Shown here: in pieces, positions 50,315 to 59,971 of the stretch
Layout: each line of letters begins with the position of its first letter
Position numbering within the stretch: the first letter of the stretch is position 1
Origin: Mycobacterium colombiense
GTDB taxonomy: Bacteria; Actinomycetota; Actinomycetes; Mycobacteriales; Mycobacteriaceae
Direction: 5' to 3'
NCBI RefSeq assembly: GCF_003284975.1
Contig: NZ_QMEU01000004.1
Span: 1 to 64,000, forward strand
Length of the DNA stretch: 64,000 nucleotides
Made by a program: the position numbers and the translations under genes
The notes under the pieces: generated by a model
Told to the model about the DNA's origin: nothing
Databases searched by the model: none
The model's input: the letters and a program-made list of their open reading frames with translations, nothing else

Positions 50315-51160
50315 ATGAGTCTGCTCACCATCACCAAGCTCACCGAATCCGTCGGTGCCGAAGTCGCGGGCCTGGAGCCGGCCGCGCTGGCGGGCGACGA
50401 TTCGGTGGGTGCAGCCGTCCTGGACGCGTTGGAGGACAACGGCGTTCTGGTGTTCCGCGGTCTGCAGCTCGACCCGGCGGCCCAGGTCGAGTTCTGCCGC
50501 CGCCTCGGCGAGATCGACCACTCGTCCGACGGTCATCACCCGGTGGCCGGCATCTACCCGATCACCTTGGACAAGTCCAAGAACGCCTCGGCCGCCTATT
50601 TGAAGGCCACCTTCGACTGGCACATCGACGGCTGCACACCGCTGGGCGACGAATGCCCGCAGAAGGCCACCGTGTTGACGGCCGTGCAGGTCGCCGAATG
50701 GGGCGGCGAAACCGAATTCGCCAACTCCTACGCCGCCTACGACGCCCTGACCGAGGACGAGAAGGAGCGGTTCGGCACGCTGCGTGTGGTGCACTCACTG
50801 GAAGCGTCCCAGCGCCGCGTCTACCCCGACCCCTCGCCGGAACAGGTGCAGCGCTGGCGGTCCCGGCGCACGCACGAACATCCGCTGGTGTGGACTCACC
50901 GCAGCGGCCGCAAATCGCTGGTGCTGGGCGCCTCCGCTGACTACGTCGTCGGCATGGATCTCGACGAGGGACGAGCCCTGCTCGACGAGTTGCTCGGGCG
51001 CGCAACGGTGCCCGACAAGGTGTACAGCCACAGCTGGTCGGTCGGCGACACCGTCATCTGGGACAACCGCGGGGTGCTGCACCGCGCGGCCCCCTACGAC
51101 CCGGACTCGCAACGCGAAATGCTGCGCACCACCGTGCTCGGCGACGAACCGATCCAATAG
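50315..51160 (+). CDS. TauD/TfdA-family Fe(II)/2-oxoglutarate dioxygenase
   Basis: A 281-residue oxygenase. The facial triad is His103-x-Asp105 (DWHIDGCTPL) and His256 (NRGVLHRAAPYD), with Arg271 as 2-oxoglutarate anchor; DNGVLVFRGL near 41-50 is the usual early strand. Family members hydroxylate taurine, phenoxyacids, alkyl sulfates or similar small acids. Its place in the operon suggests one more oxidative step on the pathway substrate. AAAGGAG precedes the ATG at 50315. The CMD gene follows one base after the stop. Confidence 0.9.
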   Translation: MSLLTITKLTESVGAEVAGLEPAALAGDDSVGAAVLDALEDNGVLVFRGLQLDPAAQVEFCRRLGEIDHSSDGHHPVAGIYPITLDKSKNASAAYLKATFDWHIDGCTPLGDECPQKATVLTAVQVAEWGGETEFANSYAAYDALTEDEKERFGTLRVVHSLEASQRRVYPDPSPEQVQRWRSRRTHEHPLVWTHRSGRKSLVLGASADYVVGMDLDEGRALLDELLGRATVPDKVYSHSWSVGDTVIWDNRGVLHRAAPYDPDSQREMLRTTVLGDEPIQ

Positions 51161-51161
51161 C

Positions 51162-51713
51162 ATGACCGCGTCCGACGGACATCCGCTGCGCCTGTCACCG
51201 TTACCCGCCGACGAGTGGGACGAGGGCGCGCGTACGGCGCTGGCGTCCCTGATCCCGGCCGAGCGGGCGAATCCCGTTGGCGCGGGCAATGTTCTGTCGA
51301 CCATGGTCCGCCATCCCGAGCTGACCGCGGCCTACCTGCCGTTCAACGCCTACCTGCTCACCCGGTCGACGCTGTCGCCCCGCGTGCGAGAAGTCGCGCT
51401 GCTGCGCGTGGTGCACCGCAGCAACTGCGGCTACCTGTGGTCACACCACATCCCGATCGCCCTGCGCGCCGGCCTGACCGAATCCGAGATCGACGGCATC
51501 CAAGCCGGACACTGCGCCGATCGGACGGACCAGGCCGTGATCCGGGCCGTCGACGATCTCACCGCCGACAGCACGATCAGCCAGGCGACCTGGGGTCTGC
51601 TGTGCGAGTTGTTCACCCAGCCGCAGTGCATGGACCTGACCTTCACCATCGGCGGCTACCTCCTGCTGGCCTTGGCGGTCAATACCTTCGGCGTTCAGGA
51701 GGAGCACGGCTAG
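51162..51713 (+). CDS. Carboxymuconolactone decarboxylase (CMD/AhpD-like) family protein
   Basis: A 183-residue helical protein of the CMD/AhpD fold. LSPRVREVALLRVVHRSNCGYLWSHHIPIALRAGLTESEI is the family core; AhpD has CxxC there, but here only one Cys remains (NCGYLWSHH), so peroxidase-reductant activity is unlikely. A lyase or isomerase-type role in ring degradation is more consistent with the cluster. The ATG at 51162 starts one base after the TauD stop; the gene ends the operon. Convergent with the ferredoxin gene. Confidence 0.82.
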   Translation: MTASDGHPLRLSPLPADEWDEGARTALASLIPAERANPVGAGNVLSTMVRHPELTAAYLPFNAYLLTRSTLSPRVREVALLRVVHRSNCGYLWSHHIPIALRAGLTESEIDGIQAGHCADRTDQAVIRAVDDLTADSTISQATWGLLCELFTQPQCMDLTFTIGGYLLLALAVNTFGVQEEHG

Positions 51714-51726
51714 ACCTGGTCGCCCG

Positions 51727-51918
51727 CTAGTCCTCGCGGGACAGGGCGGCGCGCGGGCACTCGACGATCGCCCGCTCGACCAACGCCTCCTGCTCGACGG
51801 GCACCGGATCGGCGGTGACCACCGCGTAATCGTCATCGTCGAGCCGGAAGACATCCGGCGCGATGTTCACGCAGTAGGCATTGCCTTCGCACCGATCAAG
51901 GTTCACTACCGGCCGCAT
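51727..51918 (-). CDS. [3Fe-4S]-type ferredoxin
   Basis: A 63-residue ferredoxin: Cys10, Cys16 and Cys54 (DRCEGNAYC and VECPRAAL) ligate the cluster, with Asn13 where four-Cys ferredoxins have the extra ligand, as in mycobacterial P450-associated ferredoxins. No P450 gene is near; it may serve the Rieske oxygenases or a distant P450. AAGGAGG gives a very strong ribosome site. A 22-base inverted repeat lies upstream (51954-51975). Confidence 0.85.
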   Translation of the reverse strand: MRPVVNLDRCEGNAYCVNIAPDVFRLDDDDYAVVTADPVPVEQEALVERAIVECPRAALSRED

Positions 51919-51953
51919 GAAGATCCTCCTTCTCCGATCGAGAGCTCGGAGTT

Positions 51954-51975
51954 TTTACAGTACAAATTGTGTAAA
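51954..51975. promoter_or_regulatory. Inverted repeat TTTACA-N10-TGTAAA upstream of the ferredoxin gene
   Basis: TTTACA (51954-51959) and TGTAAA (51970-51975) are perfect inverted halves; inside them TACA-N5-TGTG/TACA repeats make the site denser. It lies 36 bases upstream of the ferredoxin ATG, the place and size of a TetR-type operator. It does not resemble the MarR element of the cluster. Confidence 0.55.
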
Positions 51976-52022
51976 CGCTAGCTTAGGGCGGCCGGGCGGG
52001 AAATGACCTCGGATCCGCGACT

Positions 52023-52056
52023 TCTCAGTGACCTCTCAGTGCCGCGGTCTTAGGCT
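52023..52056 (+). promoter_or_regulatory. Promoter with two direct repeats before the enolase-like gene
   Basis: TCTCAGTG occurs at 52023-52030 and 52034-52041, an 11-base (one helical turn) spacing, followed by a -10 candidate TAGGCT at 52051-52056. The repeats cover the -35 region, as sites of a response-regulator activator would. Confidence 0.38.
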
Positions 52057-52082
52057 GGAACCCTGGGTCCGGGAGGTCGACG

Positions 52083-53363
52083 ATGAAGATCGCATCCGTC
52101 ATCGCCCGCCAACTGCTGGACTGCAAAGCCCGGCCCCTTCTGGAAGTCGAAATCACCACCGACACCGGCTTTGTCGGCCGCGGCGCATCTCCGACCGGCA
52201 GCTCGGTGGGGTCGCACGAGGCGTACGTCCTACGGGACGGGGACCGGACCAGATACAACGGCCTGAGCGTGCACCGCGCCATCGCCGCGGTGAACGACGA
52301 AATCGCCCCGGCCCTCATTGGCGCGGAGCTCGACGATCCGCGATCCCTGGACCGGGTGCTGATCGCGCTCGACGGCACACCGGACAAGCACCGGCTCGGC
52401 GGCAACGCGATCTACTCCACGTCGGTCGCGCTGCTGCGCGCGGCCGCCGCCGAGGCGGGCAGGCCCACCTATACCTACGTCGGCGAACTGCTCGGGCTCG
52501 AACCGCCCACTACCGTCCCGGTGCCCAGCTTCAACATGATCAATGGTGGGCACTACGGTGACGTCCGCCAGACTTTCAGTGAATTCCTGGTGGTGCCGTA
52601 CCGCGCGGACTCGATCGAATCCGCGGTCGAAAGGGGGGTGAGTCTGTTCGAGACGCTCGGCGAGGTGCTCGCCGAGCGACTGGGCCGCGCGCCGATGCTG
52701 GCGTCGTCGTACGGATACATCGCGCCGTCCAGTGACCCGCACGCCGTCATGGAGGTGCTGGCCGAGGCCGTCGAGCGGGCCGGCTGCGCCGACATCATGG
52801 CGTTCGCGCTGGACTGCGCGTCCAGCGAGGTGTACGACAGCGACTCTGCCACATACGCGTTCAACGGTGAGCGGGTGACCGCGGAGGAGCTGATCGACTT
52901 CGCCCGCGCCCTGTCCCAGGAGTTTCCGATGTTGTTCATCGAGGACCTGCTGGACGGTGACGACTGGACCGGGTTCGCCAAAGCGGTGCAGACCGTGAAC
53001 CGTTCGATCATCCTGGGCGACGACCTGATCGTCACCAACCGCGCCCGCCTGCAGCGGGCGGTCGAATCGTCCGCCGTGGACGGTTTCGTGCTGAAGCCCA
53101 ACCAGGTCGGCACCATCGCCGAGGCGCTCGACTGCTTCGAATACGCCACGCGCAACGCCGTTTTGGCGATTCCCTCGGGCCGTTCGGGTGGCGTCATCGA
53201 CGATGTCGTGATGGATCTGGCGGTGGGCCTGGCGGCACCGTTTCAAAAGAACGGCGCACCGCGCTCGGGCGAGCGCATCGCAAAGCTCAACTTCCTGCTG
53301 CGCGCGGCCGAAGACATCCCGGATTGCGCGTTGGCGGACGTGCCGGCGTTGGCGAGGTTCTAA
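52083..53363 (+). CDS. Enolase-superfamily protein, divergent from true enolase
   Basis: A 426-residue protein clearly in the enolase family: GRGASPTGSSVGSHEAYVLRDGD, LGGNAIYSTSVAL, PVPSFNMINGGHYGD, metal ligands Asp244, Glu287 and Asp313/314, base Lys338 (VLKPNQVGT) and Lys389 (FQKNGAP). But the catalytic loop GDEGGFAP is ASSYGYIAP (207-215), without the proton-donor Glu, and SHRSGET is PSGRSGG, without its His. It is unlikely to be glycolytic enolase; another dehydration or an elimination on a phospho-acid is possible. Ribosome site GGGAGG. Not part of the Rieske operon by orientation alone. Confidence 0.85.
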   Translation: MKIASVIARQLLDCKARPLLEVEITTDTGFVGRGASPTGSSVGSHEAYVLRDGDRTRYNGLSVHRAIAAVNDEIAPALIGAELDDPRSLDRVLIALDGTPDKHRLGGNAIYSTSVALLRAAAAEAGRPTYTYVGELLGLEPPTTVPVPSFNMINGGHYGDVRQTFSEFLVVPYRADSIESAVERGVSLFETLGEVLAERLGRAPMLASSYGYIAPSSDPHAVMEVLAEAVERAGCADIMAFALDCASSEVYDSDSATYAFNGERVTAEELIDFARALSQEFPMLFIEDLLDGDDWTGFAKAVQTVNRSIILGDDLIVTNRARLQRAVESSAVDGFVLKPNQVGTIAEALDCFEYATRNAVLAIPSGRSGGVIDDVVMDLAVGLAAPFQKNGAPRSGERIAKLNFLLRAAEDIPDCALADVPALARF

Positions 53364-53368
53364 AAGCG

Positions 53369-56251
53369 TCAGTGGCCGGCGACCAGGGCGAGTTCGGCGG
53401 CCACCGCGGTCCCGCACACCCCCAACACGATCGAAAGCGCCACCCAGTCGGCCGGTTTCGGCCGCGACGGGGCGGCCGAGATCTGGCCGGTGCCGCCGCG
53501 GGCGGTGATCGCATCGCCCATCTCGTCGGCGCGGCGCAGCGTCACCGTGATGACCGCGACGACCACGTCGATCACGTCCGCCGCCGGGCGCCGCAGCCGG
53601 GCCCAGCGGGTCTGCGGCGGCTGTTTGGGCCGCAACCGGCGAGCGGCGAAGAGCACCCGAAATTCGTCGATGAGCATCGGAAAGGTGCGCAGCGCGAGCG
53701 CCAATGCCACCGACCAGTCGTCGACCGGGACCCGCACCGGCCGCAGGAAGCCGCCCAAAGTGGCGACCGCCGGGGCGATTTGGGCAACATTGGTCGTCCA
53801 CGACACCAGGGCGCCCAGGGCGAGCAACACCAGCGACAGCACGGTGATGCGCAGGAAGTCCAGCAGCCCGCCCAGGCCCAGCGACGCCGATCCCAGCCGG
53901 ATGTACGGACTCCCGCCGGCGAATGCCGCGTTGGCGCCGACGATCACCAGCACGATCCACAGCCAGCGCGGTACGGACGGCAGCACACCCCGCGGGATGC
54001 GGGCGAGCCGGATTCCCGTGGCCGCCAGGGCGGCGGTGAGCCCGATCGCCACCCAGCCGGGAAAGAACGTCAACAGCAACGAAATACCGAATGCCACAGA
54101 CAATTTCGTTCCGACCCACAGCTCGTGGATGGGGGAGGTGCCCGGCACCGGCCGCAGCAGCACGAAGGGGCGACGGCGGCCGGCCGGGTGCTGCGCCGGC
54201 GGGGCGGCGGCCACTGAATTGTGCTGCGCCGCGACCGGGGACGGTTCCAGCGAACCGTCACGCAGGTGCAGGGTGCGTGGGCACAGCTCCGCAAGCCCGG
54301 CGAAGTCGTGCGAGATGACCACCACGGTCAGGCCGGTGTCGCGGCGCCGCTGGGCCAGCAGCTGGACCAGGCCGCGCTGGCTGGCGGCATCCAGGCCCGC
54401 CAACGGCTCGTCGAGGATCAATACCCGCGGCGACCGGGCGAGCAGGCCGGCCAGCGCCACCCGACGCATCTGGCCACCGCTGAGCTGGTCGATGCGCCGT
54501 TTGGCCAGCCCGGCGTCCAGACCGACGGCCGCCAGCGCCGCGGTCACCCGCGCGTGGTCGGCGGGCGAAAACCCGGCCGCCGAAGCCACTTCCAGGTCGA
54601 CCCGGCCGCGCATCAGTTGCAGTCGGGCCGCTTGGAATTGGAGCGCGACCGCTCCGACCTGGTCGGCGGTCGGGCGCCCGTCCAGCAGACAGGCGCCGGT
54701 GGCCGGCACGGTCAACCCGGCCATGATCCAGGCCAGGGTCGATTTGCCGGAACCGTTGCCGCCGTGGATCAACAGCCCGTCGCCCTCGTGCACCGCGAAG
54801 CTGACGTCGCGCAGCGCGGCCTGGGCCCAGGGGGTGCCGCTGGCGTATTCGTGTCCGACACGGACGAGTTCGAGCACCGGCGGGCTGGCCGGACGTCCGT
54901 TCGTCACCGTGGGAGCCGGCGCGGTCGCGCTGCGGACCAGGTCGGCGTCGAGTGACGCGTCGCCGAGATTGATTGCGCGGTCGGCGTATTCGGCCTCGTC
55001 GTTGTAGTGCGTGATGTGCACCAGGGCCGTCTGGTGGCGTTCGGTGAGGCCGGACAGGACGGCGAGCAACTGCTCCCGGCCCTGCCGGTCGACCATGCTG
55101 GTGACCTCGTCGGCGATCAGCAGCGCCGGCTCGCGCGCCAGGGCCGCGGCCACCGCCAGGCGCTGCAGCTCCCCGCCGGACAGGCTGCCCGTGTCGCGGT
55201 CGGCCAGCGCGCCCAAGCCGACCTCGCCGAGAAGCCGGGGGATGTCGGTGGTCTTGCCGGGCGGCAGTCCCCAGACCACGTCGTCGGCGACCCGCGTGCC
55301 CAGCACCTGGCTTTCCGGGTGCTGCATGATGACCGCGGTGCCGCCGAGCTCACCGAGCCCCACCGCCCCGGGACGCTCGACGACGCCCGATGTCGGTTCA
55401 CGCCCGGCCAGGATCAACATCAGCGTGGTTTTCCCGGACCCGTTGGCCCCGGTGACCGCGATGTGCTCGCCCGTCCGCACGTCGAGGCTGACCGCTCGCA
55501 ACGCGTCGTGGTCGGCGTGCGGGTAGCGCAGCCGCACCCGCTCCAGGCGCACCGGGACCGGCCGGATCGGGCCGCCGCCTGCCGGCGCGTCCAGCTTGTG
55601 CACGTCGGGAATCCCACGCAGTCGCTCCAGCACCCGCGACAGCGCCCACCAACCGACCAGCGAAGCACCCACGATGACGAAGACGGCGTAGCCCAGCACG
55701 AGCCACTGCCAGTAGTGCAGCGCCTCGGCGAAGAACTCCTTGAACTGTTGCGCCGGCGCGCGCAGCTGCGCGACCCGCGATACGACCGCGACGGCGCCGT
55801 CCACGGTGGCGCTGGCGGCGTGGAAGGCGAGCTGGCGGAAGCGGGTCAGGACGGTCAAGGCGGCGACCATGCCGGCGCCGACGACGACACCCGCGCCGAA
55901 CGACACCGCGATCACCGTCGGTGTGCCGCGGCGGTGGCGCTTGACGGTTCCGGCCAGCCCACCGACATAGGCGCAGAGCGCGATCGCTCCTACGCCGCTC
56001 AGGCCGACGACCAGAAAGCCGATCACACCGGCGGCGACCGTCGCGGCGATCAGAACGCGGATCCGGTAGCGGTAGGCCAGCAGCCCGGTCGGCACGCTGC
56101 CGAGCAGGCCCAGCCCCCCGCCGTGCGGAAGGACGACCGCGATGATGGCGATCGCCGCGCATAACGCGCCCATCACCGATGCCTGCGCCAGCTCGCCGGG
56201 TCGCAGCGATCCGGCCCGCGTTTTCGGCATCGCAGCGCCGGGTGCCTTCAC
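53369..56251 (-). CDS. Single-chain ECF-type ABC transporter (membrane domain + two ATPases + EcfT)
   Basis: A 960-residue fusion. Residues 20-210 hold about six helices (substrate-binding-like membrane domain). The first ATPase has Walker A GANGSGKT (268-275), LSGGE (357-361) and Walker B LLIADE (377-382). The second has GGNGSGKS (497-504), LSGGQ (590-594) and LILDE (611-615). About 700-955 is an EcfT-like domain (helices plus [22 protein letters not shown] and [14 protein letters not shown]). In M. tuberculosis the EcfT part (Rv2325c) is separate from Rv2326c. Probably imports a vitamin or cobalt-like ligand. GTG 56251 may be leaderless (CATAAT six bases before). Confidence 0.87.
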   Translation of the reverse strand: MKAPGAAMPKTRAGSLRPGELAQASVMGALCAAIAIIAVVLPHGGGLGLLGSVPTGLLAYRYRIRVLIAATVAAGVIGFLVVGLSGVGAIALCAYVGGLAGTVKRHRRGTPTVIAVSFGAGVVVGAGMVAALTVLTRFRQLAFHAASATVDGAVAVVSRVAQLRAPAQQFKEFFAEALHYWQWLVLGYAVFVIVGASLVGWWALSRVLERLRGIPDVHKLDAPAGGGPIRPVPVRLERVRLRYPHADHDALRAVSLDVRTGEHIAVTGANGSGKTTLMLILAGREPTSGVVERPGAVGLGELGGTAVIMQHPESQVLGTRVADDVVWGLPPGKTTDIPRLLGEVGLGALADRDTGSLSGGELQRLAVAAALAREPALLIADEVTSMVDRQGREQLLAVLSGLTERHQTALVHITHYNDEAEYADRAINLGDASLDADLVRSATAPAPTVTNGRPASPPVLELVRVGHEYASGTPWAQAALRDVSFAVHEGDGLLIHGGNGSGKSTLAWIMAGLTVPATGACLLDGRPTADQVGAVALQFQAARLQLMRGRVDLEVASAAGFSPADHARVTAALAAVGLDAGLAKRRIDQLSGGQMRRVALAGLLARSPRVLILDEPLAGLDAASQRGLVQLLAQRRRDTGLTVVVISHDFAGLAELCPRTLHLRDGSLEPSPVAAQHNSVAAAPPAQHPAGRRRPFVLLRPVPGTSPIHELWVGTKLSVAFGISLLLTFFPGWVAIGLTAALAATGIRLARIPRGVLPSVPRWLWIVLVIVGANAAFAGGSPYIRLGSASLGLGGLLDFLRITVLSLVLLALGALVSWTTNVAQIAPAVATLGGFLRPVRVPVDDWSVALALALRTFPMLIDEFRVLFAARRLRPKQPPQTRWARLRRPAADVIDVVVAVITVTLRRADEMGDAITARGGTGQISAAPSRPKPADWVALSIVLGVCGTAVAAELALVAGH

Positions 56252-56297
56252 GACACGATTATGCCCGTCGCCGGCGGGGCGCCCGTTGCGTCTCTTA

Positions 56298-57125
56298 TCA
56301 AATCTTCAGGTAGCCCTTGTCCGCGGGAATTTGCGCGGCCGTCACAAGCGACGAGGCGTCGCTGGCGAGCCACAACACGATGTCGGAGACCAGGTTCGGG
56401 TCGGCCAGCGAGTCGGTGGGCAGCGCGCCGGGCGAGAAGCTGTGGATGTAGGTCTGGTTGTCGGCGAAGAGCTGCCACATCGAGGGGTCGTTGCCCATGG
56501 GCGTGTCGGTGCCGTAGGGGTGCACCGAGTTGACCCGGATGCCGTATCCACCCAGTTCGACCGCCAGCGAGTTCGTCAGCCCGACCACGCCGAACTTGCT
56601 GGCGCAGTAATGACCGCAGCCCGGTACGGCCTTGATGCCCGCGGCCGAGCTGATGGTGATGATCGAGCCGCCGTTGCCCGCCTGAATCATCGCCGGCACA
56701 GTCGCTTTGATGGTGTTCCAGACTCCGGTCAGGTTGGTGTCGAGGACGTCCTGCCATTGCTGCGCCGAAATCTCCCACAGCCGGCCCCAATTGAGCACGC
56801 CGGCGTTGGCGACGACGATGTCCAGGCGGCCGAATTGGGTGATCGCGTCTTCGACGAGCCGTTGTTGCCCCGCCGCGTCGCGGACATCGACCTGCGCGGC
56901 CAGCATCTTGCGGCCTTCGCTTTCCACCAGGCTCGTCGTTTCGGCCAGGTCCTCCGGCGTCGAGGCCGGGTAGCCGTTGTTCGCCGCCACCGGGCCGCAC
57001 GCGTCGATGGCGACGACGTCCGCCCCGGCCCGGGCCAGCCGCACGCAATGCGAACGGCCCTGTCCGCGCGCGGCGCCGGTGACGAACGCGACCCGGCCGG
57101 CCAACGGTTTGTCGTTGTCGCTCAT
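56298..57125 (-). CDS. Mycofactocin-coupled short-chain dehydrogenase
   Basis: A 275-residue [19 protein letters not shown] binds NAD; the insert [42 protein letters not shown] is typical of the mycofactocin-dependent SDR subfamily, whose bound NAD is not exchanged and passes electrons to mycofactocin. Catalytic Ser in ITISSAAG and YCASK are present. It oxidises an unknown alcohol. It lies 17 bases downstream of mmpL and 46 bases upstream of the ECF transporter gene on one strand. ATG at 57125. Confidence 0.88.
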   Translation of the reverse strand: MSDNDKPLAGRVAFVTGAARGQGRSHCVRLARAGADVVAIDACGPVAANNGYPASTPEDLAETTSLVESEGRKMLAAQVDVRDAAGQQRLVEDAITQFGRLDIVVANAGVLNWGRLWEISAQQWQDVLDTNLTGVWNTIKATVPAMIQAGNGGSIITISSAAGIKAVPGCGHYCASKFGVVGLTNSLAVELGGYGIRVNSVHPYGTDTPMGNDPSMWQLFADNQTYIHSFSPGALPTDSLADPNLVSDIVLWLASDASSLVTAAQIPADKGYLKI

Positions 57126-57142
57126 GCTATCTCGGCCTTCCA

Positions 57143-59971
57143 TTAACCCTGCGGCAGCGGGCGGGGACGCACCAGTGTCGGCCACCAGAACCACGGTCCC
57201 AGGATCCGCAGGATGGACGGCACGACGAACGAACGCACGATGAGGGTGTCGAGTAGCAGGCCGATGCACACGGTCGATCCCACCTGACCGATGGTCCTCA
57301 GATCGCTGGTGAGCATGGCCAGCATGGTGAAGGCGAACACCAGACCGGCCGAGGTCACCACGCCGCCGGTGCTGCCGAGCGCGCGGATGAGGCCGGTGTG
57401 GATCCCGCCGTGCAGCTCCTCTTTCACCCGGTTGATCAGCAGCAGGTTGTAGTCCGATCCGACGGCCACCAGGATGATGAACGTCAGCGGCAGCACGAGC
57501 CAGTGCAGATGCAGGCCGACGAGGTGCTGCCAGAAGAGGATGGACAGGCCGAACGCCCCGGCGTAGGAGAAGGCCACGGTGCCGGGAATCACCAAGGCCG
57601 CCACCAGGCTTCGCGTGATGAACAACATGATCAGGAAGATCAGCACGAAGGCCGCGATCGCCGCGATCAACAGGTCCGACATCGCGTATTGCTTGATGTC
57701 TTTGTCGTTGGACCCCGAGCCCCCGATATAGACCCGGGCGCCGGCCAGCGACGTCTCTTTGAGGATCGTCTTTATCGCGTCGGGGAACTGCTCGACGTGC
57801 TCGACCCCTTCGGGGCCCATCGCGTCACCCTCGTGGGTGACGATGAAACGAGCGGCTTTGCCGTCCGGCGACATCATCAGCTTCATGCCCGCCTTGAGGT
57901 CCTCGTTGTCGAAGGCCTCGTGCGGGATGTAGAAGTAGTCGTCGCTGCGGGACCTGTCGAAGTCGTTGCCGACGTTGATCGAATCGTCGAAGGTCTGCTC
58001 GGTCTGGATGGACTGCAGGTCGGCCGAGCCGTAACTGTTGACCAACTTCAGCTGCAGCGCCTCGGTGTCGTCGGCGGTGGCCTTCAGTTGGGCGATGATC
58101 TGCGGGAAGGCCTTGTCCACCTCCGCGAGGGAGATTTCGGCCTTGTCGATGTCTTCGGCCAAGTGGTCGATGTGATCGATGGTGTCCCACAGCGATCGGA
58201 ACGCCCAGCAGATCGGAATGTCGAAACAGTGTTTCTCCCAATAGAAGTAGCTCTTGATGGGCCGGAAGAAATCGTCGAGGTTCGACACTTCCTCGTTCAT
58301 CTCGTTGCTGACCCGTTTGAGGTCCTCGACGGTGAGCACCGTCTGGTGCAATTCGTCGGACACCTTCTGGAAGAAGCCGATCTCCCTGCGTAACACCGCC
58401 ACGGAGTGCGCCTGGATCTCGGCCTGCGCATCGGTGTTGGAGTTCTGCTCCCTGTTGAACGGGAGTTGCTGACCGTTGCCGCTGCCCTGCGTGGTGAACA
58501 GGTAGGGAATGCTGGCGTGCTCGAGCGCCCGGCCTAACGGCCGCGTCATGCCCTGCACCATCGCCACGCCACGCAGCCGGATCAGCGCCCTGGCGACGCG
58601 GTCCAGCGAGATGAAGTCGGCCGAGTTGCGCATGTCGTGATCCGTCTCGACCATTAGCATCTCAGAGAACAGCTTGCTCTTGGGGAAGTGTCGATCGGCG
58701 GCCTGGAAACCGAGATTCGCAGGCGCACTGGCAGGTTGGTACTGGCGATCGTCGTAGTTCTGCCGGTAGCTCGGCACGAAGATCGCGCCGAGCATGACGA
58801 CGGCGGAACTGGCCACCAGGATCGGCACCGGCCAGCGCACCACGCTCGCACCGATGCGCCGATAAAGCCGCCCGTGGACGGTGGTTCTCGGGTCGAACAT
58901 CCCGAACAGGCTGCCCACGGTCAACACCGCCGGGCCCAGCGTCATCGCCGCCGCGATAGTGAACAGCATGGTGATCGCGACGGCCGGCCCCATGGTGTGG
59001 AAGTAGTTGAGCCGCGCGAACGTCAGGCAGTAACAGGCGCCTGCGATCGTCAGTCCGGAGCCGATGATGATGGGTGCCACGCCCTTGTAGGCGATGTAGA
59101 AACTGTCCTCCCGGCTCTCGCCGGCCTGGCGCGCCTCGTGATATCGGCCCATCAGGAAGATGCCGTAATCGGTCCCCGCCCCCAGGGTCAGCGCGATGAC
59201 GATGTTCACCGCGAACGACGACAATTCGATGTACCCGTAATGCCCGAGGGTCGACACGATGCCCTTGGCGACAAGCATTTCGATGAGGACGCCGAGCAGG
59301 GGCACCAGCAGCGTCGACGGGGTCCGGTACACCAGCAGCAGCATCACGACGATGAGGATGATCGTGACGATCGTGACGTTGTTCAGGCTGGCATTGGCGA
59401 TGGTGAGCGTGTCGGAGGCCAGCGGAGCCGCGCCGCTGACGTAGACCTTGAGGCCTGGCGGCGGCGTGTCCTTCTTGATGATGTCGCGGACGGCGTCCAC
59501 GGACTGGTTGGCCTGGATCTGGCCGATGTCACCGGCGAGACGAAGGAGCACATAGGTGCACTTACCGTCGACGCTTTGCGCCCCGGCCGCGGTGAACGGT
59601 TTGCCCCACAAATCCATCACGTACTGGACGTGTTTGGTGTCGTTCTGCAGGCGGCGCATCAAATCGTCGTAGTACCGGTGATCCTGGTCGCCCAGTCGCC
59701 GGTTCGCCTCGAACACCACCATGGTCAGGTTCGTGGAGTTGGATTCGTGGAACTTTTCGCCGATGTGCAACAGCGCCCGCTGCGAGGGCGCGTAATGCGG
59801 GACCATCGGCCCGGCGAGCTCTTCGGCGACCCGTTCCACTTGGGGCATAAAGGTATTGGTGGTGACCGCGAGCAGGCCCCAGAAGAAGATGATCGGAATC
59901 GCCAGGGCGCGCACCATTTTCGGGATGAACGGACGCTTGACCCTGGGCTCCTCGAGGCGATGCTCGGTCAT
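57143..59971 (-). CDS. MmpL-family (RND) transporter
   Basis: A 942-residue RND exporter of mycobacterial lipids or siderophores. Twelve membrane helices in two halves are visible, each with the proton-relay motif: GAGTDYGIFLMGRYHE in the first half and AVGSDYNLLLINRVKEE in the second. A large periplasmic loop with coiled-coil character (about 470-700; VSDELHQTVLTVEDLKRVSNEMNEEVSNLDDFF) is typical of the MmpL4/5 group. The ATG at 59971 overlaps the mmpS stop (ATGA, 59968-59971). Export substrate unknown. Confidence 0.92.
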   Translation of the reverse strand: MTEHRLEEPRVKRPFIPKMVRALAIPIIFFWGLLAVTTNTFMPQVERVAEELAGPMVPHYAPSQRALLHIGEKFHESNSTNLTMVVFEANRRLGDQDHRYYDDLMRRLQNDTKHVQYVMDLWGKPFTAAGAQSVDGKCTYVLLRLAGDIGQIQANQSVDAVRDIIKKDTPPPGLKVYVSGAAPLASDTLTIANASLNNVTIVTIILIVVMLLLVYRTPSTLLVPLLGVLIEMLVAKGIVSTLGHYGYIELSSFAVNIVIALTLGAGTDYGIFLMGRYHEARQAGESREDSFYIAYKGVAPIIIGSGLTIAGACYCLTFARLNYFHTMGPAVAITMLFTIAAAMTLGPAVLTVGSLFGMFDPRTTVHGRLYRRIGASVVRWPVPILVASSAVVMLGAIFVPSYRQNYDDRQYQPASAPANLGFQAADRHFPKSKLFSEMLMVETDHDMRNSADFISLDRVARALIRLRGVAMVQGMTRPLGRALEHASIPYLFTTQGSGNGQQLPFNREQNSNTDAQAEIQAHSVAVLRREIGFFQKVSDELHQTVLTVEDLKRVSNEMNEEVSNLDDFFRPIKSYFYWEKHCFDIPICWAFRSLWDTIDHIDHLAEDIDKAEISLAEVDKAFPQIIAQLKATADDTEALQLKLVNSYGSADLQSIQTEQTFDDSINVGNDFDRSRSDDYFYIPHEAFDNEDLKAGMKLMMSPDGKAARFIVTHEGDAMGPEGVEHVEQFPDAIKTILKETSLAGARVYIGGSGSNDKDIKQYAMSDLLIAAIAAFVLIFLIMLFITRSLVAALVIPGTVAFSYAGAFGLSILFWQHLVGLHLHWLVLPLTFIILVAVGSDYNLLLINRVKEELHGGIHTGLIRALGSTGGVVTSAGLVFAFTMLAMLTSDLRTIGQVGSTVCIGLLLDTLIVRSFVVPSILRILGPWFWWPTLVRPRPLPQG

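Noticed and set aside
53490-56164. Two long plus-strand frames opposite the ECF transporter
   Set aside because: The transporter has complete Walker motifs on the minus strand.
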